Shown piece after piece: positions 1 to 13,039 of a DNA stretch of 64,000 nt (within the stretch, counting starts at the first letter, position 1; each line of letters starts with the position of its first letter). The translations under genes were made by a program, and so were the position numbers. Source of the stretch: Elymus sibiricus (taxonomy: Eukaryota; Streptophyta; Magnoliopsida; Poales; Poaceae); contig CM077664.1 of the NCBI GenBank assembly GCA_039707655.1, positions 197,650,195-197,714,194 on the forward strand, written 5' to 3'. The notes beneath the pieces were generated by a model that was not told the DNA's origin, ran no database searches, and was given only the letters and a program-made list of their open reading frames with translations.

Positions 1-820
1 CTATTCTTGTGTATCCCGCATCAATCACTTACGATGAGACACCTTTATTCGTTGCATATTGCATGTGATTTCTAGCATGTAGCTATGTATTGCTTCTAAT
101 TTGTTGAAATACCCTTATGAGCCCGCCCTTTTAATTTGGCAGAGTGATATTGGTTGCATCTTACAAATGGTGTCTAGCTTGCATTGCTTCTAATTAGTTG
201 AAATGCCTTCTTCTTAGTTCACACATCATAGGTGTGAATATGCAATGCTGTCCTTTTTTCGTACATATTCCATCCTCCTATCATGCGGTTGCCTTACATC
301 AAAGTATTGTTCATCAGTATCATGCATCAATGAGTTCTAAAAAGCAAATTTTATTCCTTTTTCTTGTGGGTTTGACTTTACAAGGTAAAATCAAAAAAGA
401 GGAAGGAAAAGAGTAAGGAAGGGGATGATGGTGGTCCTCTGCAGCAACATAAATGAAGCATCTCTACAGATTCTCCTTGTACTGCTAGAGCATTACAAGT
501 TCCAAGTCTCATCTCCCCTATCCACCATCCCAGGTGCTTGCTCTAGCTTGGCAGTGTGATATCTGGTTGCATGTTGCATATGGTGTCTAGCTTGTATTGC
601 TTCTAATTAGGGTAAAATGCATCTGCTTAGCTTACACATTATACATGTGAATATGACACGCCTTCCTGTTTCTGGTACATACTATATCTGTCTACCACAC
701 CATGTTCTTACATCAAACTACTGTTCTTGTGTATCCTGCATCAATCACTTACGATGAGACACCTTTAAGTTGGCAGTGTGATATTGGTTACGCCTTGCAT
801 ATGATTTCTAGCATGTACTG

Positions 821-2389
821 TGCTACTTGTGAGCTGCGTTGGTAATTCCCTGAAGAGGAAGAGAGATGCAGTACAGTAGAGATAAGTATTTCCCTCAGTT
901 ATGAAACCAAGGTTATCAATCCAGTAGGAGAATCACGCAACACCTCGTTAGCAGCACCTGCACACAAAACAACAAATCCTTGCACCCAACACAAACAAGG
1001 GGTTGTCAATCCCTCGGCGGTAAGTTGCAAGATTAAATTGTATGTGATAGATAGATAGATTGAAACAAAAATATAAAAATAAAATAAATAAAGAAAAAAG
1101 TGCAGCAAGTATTTTTAGGGTTTTAGTATATGATTTAGATAGACCCGGGGGCCATAGTTTTCACTAGAGGCTTCTCTCAAAAAAATAGCATACGATGGGT
1201 AAACAAATTACTGTTGGGCAATTGATAGAAAAGCAAATAATCATGACAATATAGAAGGCAATGATCATGTATATAGGCATCACGTCCGAGACAAGTAGAC
1301 CGACTCCTGCCTGCATCTAGTACTATTACTCCACACATCGACCGCTATCCAGCATGCATCTAGTATATTAAGTCCATAAAGAACAGAGTAACGCCTTAAG
1401 AACGATGACATGATGTAGACAAGATAAACTCACGTATGAATAAACCCCATCTTTTTACCCTTAATAGCAACGATACATACGTGTCATGTCCCTTTCTGTC
1501 ACTGGGATTGAGCACCGCAAGATCGAACCCATTACAAAGCACCTCTCCCCATGGCAAGATAAATCAATCTAGTTGGCCAAACCAAATCAATAGATCAGAG
1601 AAGAAATACAAAGCTATAATAATCATGCATAAAAGAGATCAGAGAAGACTCAAATAATATTCATGGATAATCTGATCATAAACTCACAATTCATCGGATC
1701 CCAACAAACACACCGCAAAAAGTGATTACATCGGATAGAACTCCAAGAACATCGAGGAGAACATTGTATTAAAGATCAAAAAGAGAGAAGAAGCCATCTA
1801 GCTACAAACTATGGACCCGAAGGTCTGTGGTAAACTACTCACGCATCATCGGAAGGGCAGCAAGGTTGATGTAGAGCCCCTCCGTGATCGATTTCCCCTC
1901 CGGCGGAGTACCGGAAAAGGCCTCCAGATGGGATCTCTCGAGAACAGAAACTTACGGCGGCGGAAAAAGTATTTCATGGACTGTCCTGGTGGTTTCCCGA
2001 TTTTTGGGAATTTATGGCGGTGGAATTAGGTGAAACGGAGCTGAGGTGGGCCCACAAGGCACCAGGGCGCGCCTGCCCCCCCCCCCAGGCGCGCCCTGGT
2101 GGCTCGTGGCCACCTCCTCTGGCGTCTGGTCTTCTCCCGAAGCTTCTAGTGTTGGTATTGTCCAGAAAAAAATCTTCAAAAAGTTTCGTGGCATTTGGAC
2201 TTCGTTTGGTATTGATATTCTGTAAAACAAAAAACAGGCAGAAAACAACAACTGGCACTGGGCACTAAGTTAATAGGTTAGTCCCAAAAAATGATATATA
2301 ATTGCTGTAAATGCATATAAAAACATCCAAGATAGATAATATAACAGCATGGAACAATAAAAAATTATAGATACGTTGGAGACGTATCA
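821..2389 (-). mobile_element. Solo LTR of a Gypsy (C/D-type) element
   Basis: On the minus strand the sequence starts TGATACGTCTCCAACGTATC and ends CACAAGTAGCA, the same ends as the LTRs of element D (29995-31543) and element C (59360-60906). It is flanked by the perfect 5-bp duplication TACTG (816-820 and 2390-2394). Only one LTR is present and no internal domain, so it is a solo LTR formed by LTR-LTR recombination. The interior carries the GC-rich hairpin common to these LTRs (about 2050-2110) and, on the minus strand, a TATA-like ATAAATTCCC just downstream of it. Length 1569 bp agrees with the other copies. Confidence 0.93.
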
Positions 2390-4815
2390 TACTGCTTCTA
2401 ATTTGTTGAAACGCCACCTACGACGAGACAATTTTAACTTGGCAGAGTGATATTGGTTGCATCTTTCATATGGTGTCTAGCTTGCAGTGCTTCTAATTTG
2501 TTGAAATGCCTTCTGCTTAGTTTCCACATCATAGGTGTGAATATGTCATGCGGTTCTATTTTTCGTACATATTCAATCCTCGTATCATGTGTTTGCCTTA
2601 CATCAAAGTATTGTTCGTCAGTATCATGCATGAATGAGTTCTGAAGAGCGATTTTATTCCTTTTTCTTGTCGGTTTGACTTCACAATGCAAAATCAATAC
2701 AGCGGAAGGAAATTAGTAAGGCAGTGGATGATGGTGGTCCTTCCGAGCAACTGAAACAGAGGGTTTCTATAGATTCTACTCAGCCATCCTCCCAACTAGA
2801 TTCGCAAGACAACGCAGGGCTAAACAGTCAACGTAGTTGTGTAGATGATGAAGACATCTCCCCAACTCCACCATCACAGGTGCTTGCTCCAACTTGGCAC
2901 TGTTATATGTGGTTGCATGCTGCGTATGATGTCTAGTTTGTATTGCTTCTAATTTTGTTGATTTGCATATGCTTAGTTTACACATTATACTTGTGAATAT
3001 GACACGTGTTCCTGTTTCTAGAATATACTAAATCTGTCTATCACACCATGTTCTTACATCAATGTACCGTTGTGTATCCTGCAACAATCACTTACCATAA
3101 GACACATTTAACTTGGGAGTGTGATATTCGTTGCATCTTGCATTTTCTTCTAGCTTGTACTGCTTCTAATTTGTTGATATGGCACTTATGACAAGACACT
3201 TTTAAGAGTGATATTGGTTGCATGTTCATATGGTGCCTAGCTTTCATTTCTTCTAATTTGTTGAAATGTCTTCTGCTTAGTGTTTTTCATACATATTCCA
3301 TCCTCCTATCATAGGTGTGAATATGCAATGTTGTCCTTTTTTCGTACATACTATGTCCTCCTATCATGCGGTTGCCTTATATCAAAGTAGTCTTCATCTG
3401 TATCATGCATCAATGAGTTATGCAGAGCCAATTTTATTCCTTTTCTTGTGGTTTTGACTTCAGAAGGCAATATCAAAAAAGAGGAAGGAAAAGAGTAAGT
3501 TAGGGGATGTTGGTGGTCCTCCGGACCAATGCAAACGGAGGCTCTCTAGATTTGCCACTGTCACTGCTACTGCAGTTGAAGTTCCAAGTCTATATGATGA
3601 CTCCATCTCCCCTACTCCACCATCGTAGGTGCTTGCTCTAACTTGACAGTGTGATAATTGGTTGCATGTTGCATATGGTGTATAGCTTGTATTTCTTCTA
3701 ATTTGATTAAATTGCACCTGCAAAGTTTATACGTTATACATGTGAATATGACATGCCGTTCTGTATCTAGAATACACTGCATCTATCTATCACACCATGT
3801 TCCTACATCAAAGTACTGCTGTTGTGTATCATATATCAATCACTTATGATGAGACACTTTTAACTTGGCAGTGTGATATTGGTTGCATCTTGCATTGATT
3901 TCTAGCTTGTACTGCTTCTAATTTTTTGAAATTCCACTTATGACGAGACACTTTTAACTTGGAGTGATATTGGTTGCATCTTTCATATGTTATCTAGCTT
4001 GCATTGCTTCTAATTTCTTGTAAATCCTTCTGCTTAGTTTCCACATCATAGGTGTGAATATGTCATGCGGTCCTGTTTTTCGTACATATTCCATCCTGGT
4101 ATCACGTGTTTGCCTTACATCAAAGTATTGTTCGTCAGTATCATGCATGAATGAGTTCTGAAGAGCAAATTTTATTCCTTTTTCTTGTCGGTTTGACTTC
4201 ACAATGCAAAATCAATACAGCGGAAGGAAATTAGTAAGACAGTGGATGATGGTGGTCCTTCCGAGCAACTGAAACAGAGGGTCTCTACAGATTCTACTCA
4301 GCCATCCTCCCAACAAGATTCGCAAGACAACGCGGGGCTAGACAGTCAACGTAGTTGTGTAGATGATGAAGACATCTCCCCTACTCCACCATCACAGGTG
4401 CTTGCTCTAACTTGGCACTGTTATATGTGGTTGCATGTTGCATATGATGTCTAGTTTGTATTGCTTCTAATTTTGTTGATTTGCATCTGCTTAGTTTACA
4501 CATTATACTTGTGAATATGACACGTGTTCCTGTTTCTAGAACATACTACATCTATCTATCACACCATGTTCTTACATCAAAGTACTGTTGTGTATCCTAC
4601 AACAATCAAGTACTGTTCTTACATCATACACAAGATTTGAAGATAGTTGCTTCACAACTGTAAAAACAGAACAAAAAAGACCGGCGATGGCGCCCCCACC
4701 CACCCACCCCTAAACCCTAGACCACCGGCGATCTTCACACATAGCCAGTAACGTTGGGATCTGCTCCGATCATCCTCTCCGGCGTCTCTTGATCTACGTC
4801 CTAATACCCATTGTG

Positions 4816-7800
4816 ATGGGTTCCTCCTCTGGATCTACTCTTGGCTTGGATTTCTCCAAGGGTAGAGTTTTTGCAGATGAGATCTTCAAGGCTTCGGGTC
4901 TCACGGTTCATCCCATGGAGAATATGGGATCTTTCACTTTGGTGGTCTCATTCAGCAGGCATGATTTCAGGCTTACTGAGGATTCTGTGGCGGCAGCGCT
5001 TGAATCTGCGTTGGGTGGTTCTGCCATTGAATTCATGGTCTCGGTCATTGGTGATAAGGTATTCAGCTCTAATGTTTCTTGCAAGGATGTTGGATTTTAC
5101 ATTGTGGATCTACGTTCTTTCTCATGCCCTCAATTCAAATGCTATTTCCATCTTTGGGGCAATGGAGGGCCTAATTGGGTACGTGAGTTCAAAATTTGGA
5201 AGAAAGAATGTGATGCTGAATGGATTTTGGTTAGTCCATCCAAGCGTAGAGCCGCTTTGGGACTTTTAGCAATGCATCATCCCCTTGTCAAATCTGCTAT
5301 TAAGTCGGCCTCTTATGTTCGTAAGAAGCTATCATTTGCCACTTTCCAGAACTATAGTGTCTGTAAGGGCTATAGATATCATGCTATGGCCGACTGCATT
5401 GCTACCACTGAGATCGCAGGATATGAGATCCCTGATAATGAGCGTGTCATCATTCATCCACCTCCTCCCACTGATCTTCAGTGGACCGTGGCCTCACCGC
5501 CGATTGTGTTTGGCACGGTGAGCTCCTCGGTGGTTCAGTAGCGCTGAGATTTGCGTTGTCATTCGTCTCTCACGCCCACAATTTTGGGCGGAACGTGCTC
5601 ACCCTCAAATGCCCATGTTGGGCTGTTACCATCTGGGCCCAATGGTCTTGCACCCTCCTCGGTGGACCCCTTAGCCTCTCCTTGTGGGCCTAATTACCCA
5701 TGATCTCCTTTGGTTTCATCAGCTGGGCCTTCACAGGAAATTCCTGCTTCGCAGGATGCTCAAAATGCCTTTGCAGCCATGATCGATAATATGGTGGAGG
5801 AAATCTTGACTTGCCAGAAATGTTTTGTGACTGGTCACTTTGAAAAAAATTGCCCCTTGAATATTGTTTGTTTGGCATGTTCGCGTACGGGTCACAGAAG
5901 GCGGGATTGCGAAAAGATTGCAAATGAGCAGGGTTTGTTTTGGAAGCAAAAATATCCGCCGGCTCTTCCGGTTCCCAATACCGGTCTCGAGGCTGGCGCC
6001 TCCTCTCTTTTCCCCCAAGCTGAAGACCCTTCGTGCTCCTCTGACAGGGACGCCCCGTCAAGTCCCATTACATCTCCACCAAAAAAAACCCTCGGCAGTC
6101 CTCCGGCTACTCCACCACCGCCGTTGCTCTCTCCGGCTCCACCATCTGAGCCCATGGCGGTTTTCGCCATTGATCCTCATCGGTATGTGCCTGCGGGCCA
6201 CCACATCATTGATGGTGGCGCCAATCGCCTGCCCCGGACGTTCATCACTCCCCCCTCGCCGATTGTGCGGCGTCATGAGGAGTACATGGTGGCTGAGGTC
6301 ATGCCATTGCCGCCGATGCACCAGGTGGGGCCAGCCCAAGAAGCTGTGGTGGATTTCTTGGAGAACAGAGGTGTCCAGGTTCGATCTGCTCAGCCATGGG
6401 TATGTGGTGTGGGCCTTTTTAGGCTTCATGATGCTGGTGTCAGATTCCTGCTCTTGCAACTTCCACCACAGCCGTTGGGCAATGATACTTTTGTTCGTTT
6501 CCACAAGCATGATGAAGGGGTTGGTTTTAGGGGCACCCATGGCTTCCGTGATGGTTGTCTTATGTTTCTAGGTATTCCACTTGATTTGTGCAACACTGAG
6601 AACATTCGTGCCGCTGTCAACACCTTTGGCAAGTTCCAGCACTGGGTGGAAGATGATCCCTACTTAGTCAGATCGATAGTTTTTGCTTCATTCCCCGAGG
6701 ACATTCTGGACCCTCGGGATGTGGTTTTTACCGATTATGCTGCAGATGGTGGTGCCAAGGTCTCCTGGACTGCGCTTTGTTACTTCTTAGGTGCAAACTT
6801 TGCTGATCAGATGCCAGCTGATGAGGATCCAATGCCGTTAGATGGAAACCCACATCCTATGCCAGGTGATTTTGTTCCGGGCGTTCAGAACTTTGTGTTG
6901 CCACCTTACCCTGCTCTGGGTTGGAATGATCTCCCTCCAGTGCCGCCACCAATGCCTGATCACGTCGACCCTGACAATTGGGGGCATGGTCACTGGGGTG
7001 ATGAGGATGCAGCACAACAGGATAACCAGCCTCCTCTAGATGACCCACCTGTTCAAGACCAGGAGTCCATGATTATAGATCAGTCTATGCAATCAGAATC
7101 TGAAGTTCAAATGCCAGTTCCACCATAGCAGATCTTTGATGCTAATGCTTGGGCAATTGTCCCATACCAGCCGCCGATTATTCAGTATGACAGAATTATT
7201 GTTGGTTTAGTTAAGGTTGTTTATGGGCCAGTACTACCACCTGAATTGGCCTAGAGGAGATCTTTTGAAACTCTCATGCAATTCTGCCCCACCCTGGAAA
7301 TCCCTCCTCAGATGCCTTCAGTGCACATGAAGCCCATAGTGTTGTCCAAGCGCAGTTGGGCCCTAGCCTTTGATGATGTCCAAGTGTTGTCCAAGCTACA
7401 GTGGATGGAGGCCCAGTTGCCTAGCTCAATCAAGGCACGGCATGTTGCTCGTGCTCTGTTCTCTGAACCGGCTCTACTTGGCTCTTTGGACAGCCAGTCT
7501 GAACCTGTTGTTGGTTCTTTGGATAATCAGTCTGAACTTGCTGCAGAGACCCTTGTGCAACTTGATGGCCTTTCTTCTGCTCAACTCAGGCCTGATGAAG
7601 CTTTTTCTTTCACGGTGCAATGTGATAAGAAGAAGACTAGACGTCGCAAGACGCTAGCTCCAACTCCTATAGTGGAAACTTCAGTACGCAGGTGCACTAG
7701 AGGTTCAGTTAAACGTGATGGCTTTAAACCTATTTTTCATGAACTGCAGCAACAGCCTAAGAAGAAGAAACCAAGGTGCAAGCCCCTGAGTTCATCCTTT

Positions 7801-7968
7801 ACTAAAGAAGGTCAGGAAGCAGAAGGCTCAGATAGTGTGCCACCTCCAACTCCGATCAAGCAAATCCAAGAGGTTGGTCTGGATCTAGGGATTCCGGCCA
7901 AACAGCTCACTGTGGAGAGGCTTATGGCCAATCCTGATGATGATAAGGCAACTGCGAGTGATGTTTAG
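4816..7968 (+). pseudogene. LINE ORF1 (gag-like nucleic-acid-binding protein), interrupted
   Basis: One reading frame runs from ATG 4816 to TAG 7966 with five in-frame stops at 5539, 5545, 5701, 7126 and 7252; the intact product would be about 1050 residues. The N-terminal part (4816-5500) resembles the RNA-binding DUF4283-like domain of plant LINE ORF1 proteins, with the FHLWGNGGPNWVREF stretch typical of cereal copies. Two zinc knuckles follow, CX2CX4HX4C at 5812-5853 and again at 5869-5910. After a proline-rich linker comes a second globular region (about 6150-6850) of a type repeatedly seen in grass LINEs but of unknown role. The C-terminal part is lysine-rich and low in complexity. ORF1 proteins coat element RNA and accompany it to the integration site. 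A start at 4789 is also open, but 4816 begins MGSSSG and has the better context. Confidence 0.8.
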
Positions 7969-8150
7969 TTCCTCTATGGTTTTATGGGTCTGGCAAGCCT
8001 ATAAATTGGCTGTGTTATTTTGCGTTGAGTTGTTGGCACTCTATGAACTTTGTAATAATCTAGGCTGTGAACCTTTGTGTCCTCTGTGCTTGCAATGTCT
8101 GAAGTACTATTATGTAGCACTTCTTTGCTTCTTGCTTTCTGTTGTTTATC

Positions 8151-11100
8151 ATGAGTAATAACAACTACAAAAGCTAGAGTGTTCTTTGCTGGAATGTGAG
8201 AGGACTCAATTCCCCTGCTAGAAAACGTGCTGTTAAGCAGAAAATTGAGCAAAGTCAGTGTGTGGTGGCTTGCTTCCAGGAGACAAAATGCAATAATTTT
8301 GATATCAGAGAAATTAGAGCTTTTTGCCCTAAACAGTTTGATACTTTTGCTTTTGCACCTACTATGGGTGCATCTGGAGGAATTTTGGTGGTCTGGAACT
8401 CTGCTGTCCTTTATGGAATGTTAGTTGATGTTCAATCATTTGCTGTCACCATCCATTTTACTTCCAGGCAGAATAATGAGCAATGGACATTGGTGACAGT
8501 CTATGGCCCTTGTCAGGGGGAACCCAGGGATAATTTTGTCTCTTGGTTATATAATTTAAATATCCCAGTTGATGATAATTGGTTGATCATTGGGGATTTC
8601 AATTTTATCAGATCTACTGAAAATAGAAATTTGCCTTGAGGGGATATCAATGCTATATTTATCTTCAATGAGATCATTGGCCACCTTGGTCTTCTGGAAC
8701 TGCCACTCAAGGGTAGATCTTTTACCTGGTCAAACATGCAGGATTTCCCTCTGTTGGAACAACTGGATTGGTTTTTTACATCCACAAATTGGATTACATT
8801 TTACCCCATTACTGAGGTCCTTCCTTTGGCCAGGACAACCTCTGATCATGTCCCTTGTGTGGTTGTGATTAAAACCACAATGTCCAAGTGCAAGATTTTT
8901 AGGTTTGAAAACTATTGGGTCGAAATGGAGGGGTTCTATGAGTGTGTTCAGAAATCATGGAGTAAACCTTCTCACAAAACACACATTTCTGCCATCATTG
9001 CTGACAAGTTTAAAACTCTTAGGCAAGATCTTAAAAAATGGCAGCTAGGCATTTCTAAGATGAAACTGCTTATTGCTAAGTGCAACAAGGTAATTACATT
9101 TCTGGATAACTTGGAGGAGATTAGGCCACTCTTTCGGCAGGAATTTAATTTCAGGAAAATTGTTAAGCTTCATGTGGAACACTTGCTGCACTTGTAGTTT
9201 CTTTATTCAAAGAAGAGATGCACTATCAGGTTTATCAAAGTGGGGGAGGAAAACACTAAATTCTTTCATGCCATGGCCACTGAGAGATTCACAAGGAATT
9301 CTATTGCTAGTTTACAACAACCTGATGGAACTATCATTTCTGAACACTCCCAAATGGAAGGGATGATTTGGTCTGCCTTTAGAGGGAGAATGGGAGTTTC
9401 AAGAGGTATTAACATGGGCTTTGACCTAAACACCTTGTTAAAACATGTGCCTGGTTTGGATATTCTTACAAAGCCATTTACTATTGAGGAAATGGATCAA
9501 GTAGTTAAGCACATGCCTATTGATAAAGCTCTTGGCCCTGATGGCTTTAATGGTCTCTTTTTCAAAAAGTGCTGGCCCATCATCTGCAAGGAATTCTACT
9601 CTCTAGCTCAGAATTTTTATGATGGAAAAGCCAAGTTGGAGAACATTAATGGGTCCTATATTACTTTGATACCTAAGAAGCTCTCACCTGAAACTGTAGG
9701 TGATTATAGACCCATCTCTTTGACAGGAATGGGAATCAAATTCTTGTCAAAGATTGCTGCTAACAGATTACAGGAGTTGATCATGGACTGCATCCATAAG
9801 AACCAGTATGGCTTTATAAAGTCTAGAACCATTCAGGATTGTATTGGTTGGACCCTGGAGTATTTGCTTCAATGTCATCAGTCTAAAAGGCCCATCCTAA
9901 TTCTCAAACTTGATTTTGAGAAGGCTTTTGATTCCATTGAGCATTCTACCATTTTTGAAATAATGAAGCACAAAGGTTTTAATGCAAAATGGATTAGCTG
10001 GGTTAAGGAACTGTTGTCTACTGGGACTTCATCTGTCCTTTTGAATGGGGTGCCTGGCAAGCAATTTTTATGCAAAAAAGGGGTTAGGCAGGGTGATCCC
10101 ATATCCCCACTCCTCTTTGTTCTGGCTGCTGATCTATTACAGTCTGTGGTTAATGATATGCACCAGAGAGGGGAACTGCAGTTACCTATTCCTTGTCATG
10201 ATAGGGATTACCCAATTGTGCAATATGCAGATGATACTCTGATCATTGTACCAGCTGATGAGCATCAGTTACTGGCCTCGAAGAGAATGCTTTTAGCCTT
10301 CTCACAGTCAACTGGCCTAGATGTTAATTATCATAAATCATCAATGGTCCCCATTAATGTAACTCAGGAGGAAACTAAGAGGCTTGCTTCTGTTTTTGGG
10401 TGTCAAGTGGGCAAGATGCCATTTACATACTTGGGACTACCTGTGGGTACTACAAGACCAACAATTAATGATCTGATGCCTCTAGTGAATTGCATGGAGA
10501 GAAGAATGTCAGCTAGTTCTTCTTTCCTTGCCCAGGGTGGAAGGCTTCAATATCTGAACTCTGCGCTATCATCTCTGCCAATTTTCTTCCTCTGTAGCTT
10601 GTTCATCCCTCCTGGTATCCTAAAACAGCTACAGAGAATCCAGAGGCAGTGTCTTTGGAGGGAAAACAAGCAAGAGCCTGCTCCCTCATTGGCTTCCTGG
10701 GAGTTAATTTGTAGACCCAAGAATAAAGGAGGATTGGGCATCCACAACCTTGGGATTCAGAATGTTGCACTGTTGATGAAGCATGTTAATAAGTTTCTTA
10801 ATAGAGCAGATATTCCATGGGTCCAACTCATTTGGAACTCCTACTATCATGGACTGGTGCCCCAAGGAACAGCTTCTTTGTGGATCTTTTTGGTGGAAAG
10901 ACATTCTGAAGTTGTTTGATCAGTTCAGAGAGATTTCTTGGGTAGAAATTAATCAAGGGGATACTGCTCTGTTCTGGCTAGATAAATGGAAGGTTGGGGA
11001 TTCAGTCTTGCCTTTGCAAAACAGATTCCCAAGGTTGTTCTCATATGCAAAGGACACACTGGTGTCAGTCAAAGATGGCCTGGAGTGCCAAAATATTCTG

Positions 11101-11769
11101 TCCTGGTTTAATTTGCCTCTATCTGGGCAAGCCTATCAGGAGCTTCAGTCTTTGCAAGCTCTACTTCAGTCTCATGATAGAAAACCTGACTTGAAGGATG
11201 TTTGGTTCTGGCATGGCACTTGCAAGCCCTACACCCCCAAAATCTTTTATACATTCATGCATTCAAACCTTATTTTCAACCCACTTCTCTTGTGGGTTTG
11301 GAAGAGCTGTTGTACTATGAAAATTAAGGTTTTTGCTTGGATGCTCATAATGGATAGATTAAACACTAAGGATATGGTGGAAAGAAGACACTGGCATATT
11401 GATGATGGGGTCAATTGTGTGCTGTGCCCCACACACTCCAGGGAGGATAGAGATCATCTGTTCTTTAATTGCAATTTCAGCCAGAGGGTCTGGAATTTCT
11501 TGCAGATTGACTGGTCTGCAGGCAATGAAATGGGAGAGATTGCTCTCAATGCTAGAAGGGATTTTGGTAAACCTTTCTTTGCTGAGGTGGTTTTCACAGC
11601 GTGCTAGAATATTTGGCTCATCCGGAATGGGAAAGTCTTTAGACATGAAAGGCCTAGTTTTAATCGTTGGAGAGGAGCTTTTATTCATGACATGTATCTC
11701 CTCTCTCATAGAATTAAGGCAAGGCATAAAGAGGAACTTGTTAGATGGGTTACTTTCCTCCCCCCATGA
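8151..11769 (+). pseudogene. LINE ORF2: endonuclease / reverse transcriptase / zf-RVT, interrupted
   Basis: ORF2 begins at ATG 8151, 182 bases after the ORF1 stop. The apurinic endonuclease domain shows WNVRGLN, QETK, VTVYGP, IIGDFN and SDHVP. Reverse transcriptase motifs follow: [37 protein letters not shown], then the catalytic YADD at 10224-10235 and [11 protein letters not shown]. The end (11280-11600) is the zinc-binding zf-RVT domain, with WMLIMDRLNTKDM and paired Cys/His residues. Breaks are TAG 8175, TGA 8637 (a CGA-to-TGA type change), TAG 9195, a one-base frameshift near 10876 and TAG 11605. The protein nicks target DNA and copies element RNA there. There is no RNase H domain. The lesions are few relative to the length, so the copy is only moderately old. 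Confidence 0.88.
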
Positions 11770-13039
11770 GAGATTTATATACTTTAGTTTGTATTAGGTA
11801 AGCTTTTCTTCTTCTTTCACCCTTTCTGGTTACTTTTGGTAACCTTTGTACATACTGTATAAGTTTTAATTTAATTGCAAAGGCTGTGGGGGGGTTTTCC
11901 CTACAGTGCCCAGTCAAAAAACAAACAATCACTTACCATAAGACACATTTAACTTGGGAGTGTGATATACGTTGCATCTTGCATTGCCTTCTAGCTTGTA
12001 CTACTTCTAATTTTTTGAAATGGCACTTATGACGAGACACTTTTAAGAGTGATATTGGTTGCATGTTCATATGGTGCCTAGCTTTCATTTCTTCTAATTT
12101 GTTGAAATGTCTTCTGCTTAGTGTTTTTCATACATATTCCATCCTCCTATCATAAGTGTGAATATGCAATGCAGTCCTTTTTTTTCGTACATACTCCGTC
12201 CTCCTATCATGCGGTTGCCTTACATCAAAGTAGTCTTCATCTGTATCATGCATCAATGAGTTATGCAGAGCCAATTTTATCCCTTTTCTTGTGGTTTTGA
12301 CTTCACAAGGCAATATCAAAAAAAGAGGAAGGAAAAGAGTAAGTTAGGGGATCTTGGTGGTCCTCCGGACTAACGCAAACGGAGGCTCTCTAGATTTGCC
12401 ACTTCTACTGCAGTTGAAGTTCCAAGTCTATATGATGACTCCATCTCCCCTACTCCACCATGGCAGGTGCTTCCTCTAACTTGACAGTGTGATAATTGGT
12501 TGCATGTTGCATATGGTGTATAGTTTTTATTTCTTCTAATTTGATTAAATTGCACCTGCTGAGTTTATATGTTATACATGTGAATATGACACGCCTTTCT
12601 GTATCTAGAATACACTGCATCTATCTATCACACCATGTTCCTACATCAAAGTACTACTGTTGTGTATCCTGCATCAATCACTTATGATGAGACACTTTTA
12701 ACTTGGCAGTGTGATATTGGTTGCATCTTGCATTGATTTCTAGCTTGTGCTGCTTCTAATTTTTTGAAATTCTACTTATGACGAAACACTTTTAACTTGG
12801 CAGAGTGATATTGGTTGCATCTTTCATATGGTGTCTAGCTTGCATTGCTTCTAATTTCTTGAAAATCCTTCTGCTTAGTTGACACATCATAGGTGTGAAT
12901 ATGTCATGTCGTCCTGTTTTTCGTACATATTCCATCCTCATACGGTTGTCTTACATCAAAGTATTGCTCGTCTGTATCATGCATCAATGAGTTCTGAAGA
13001 GCGAATTTTATTCTTTTGTGCTGTGGGTACGGCTTGACA

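Larger units (their letters stand above)
4609..11923 (+). mobile_element. Full-length L1-type LINE, nested in the CACTA element
   Basis: A 7.3-kb insertion lies between two copies of AACAATCA (4601-4608 and 11924-11931), and the uninterrupted target text is present in a sister module at about 3080. It contains a 5' leader, an ORF1 region with two CCHC zinc knuckles, an ORF2 with endonuclease, reverse transcriptase and a C-terminal zinc-finger domain, a short 3' UTR (11770-11923) and an A-rich end. This is the plant L1 layout. Both ORFs carry several stop codons and ORF2 has one frameshift, so this copy cannot move itself. The 5' boundary is inferred from the target duplication; the first bases resemble the host repeat and could shift by a few bases. 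Confidence 0.9.

Noticed and set aside
5690..6540. Several minus-strand frames across LINE ORF1
   Set aside because: Shadows of the G/C-rich proline-coding strand; the plus frame has zinc knuckles and family similarity.
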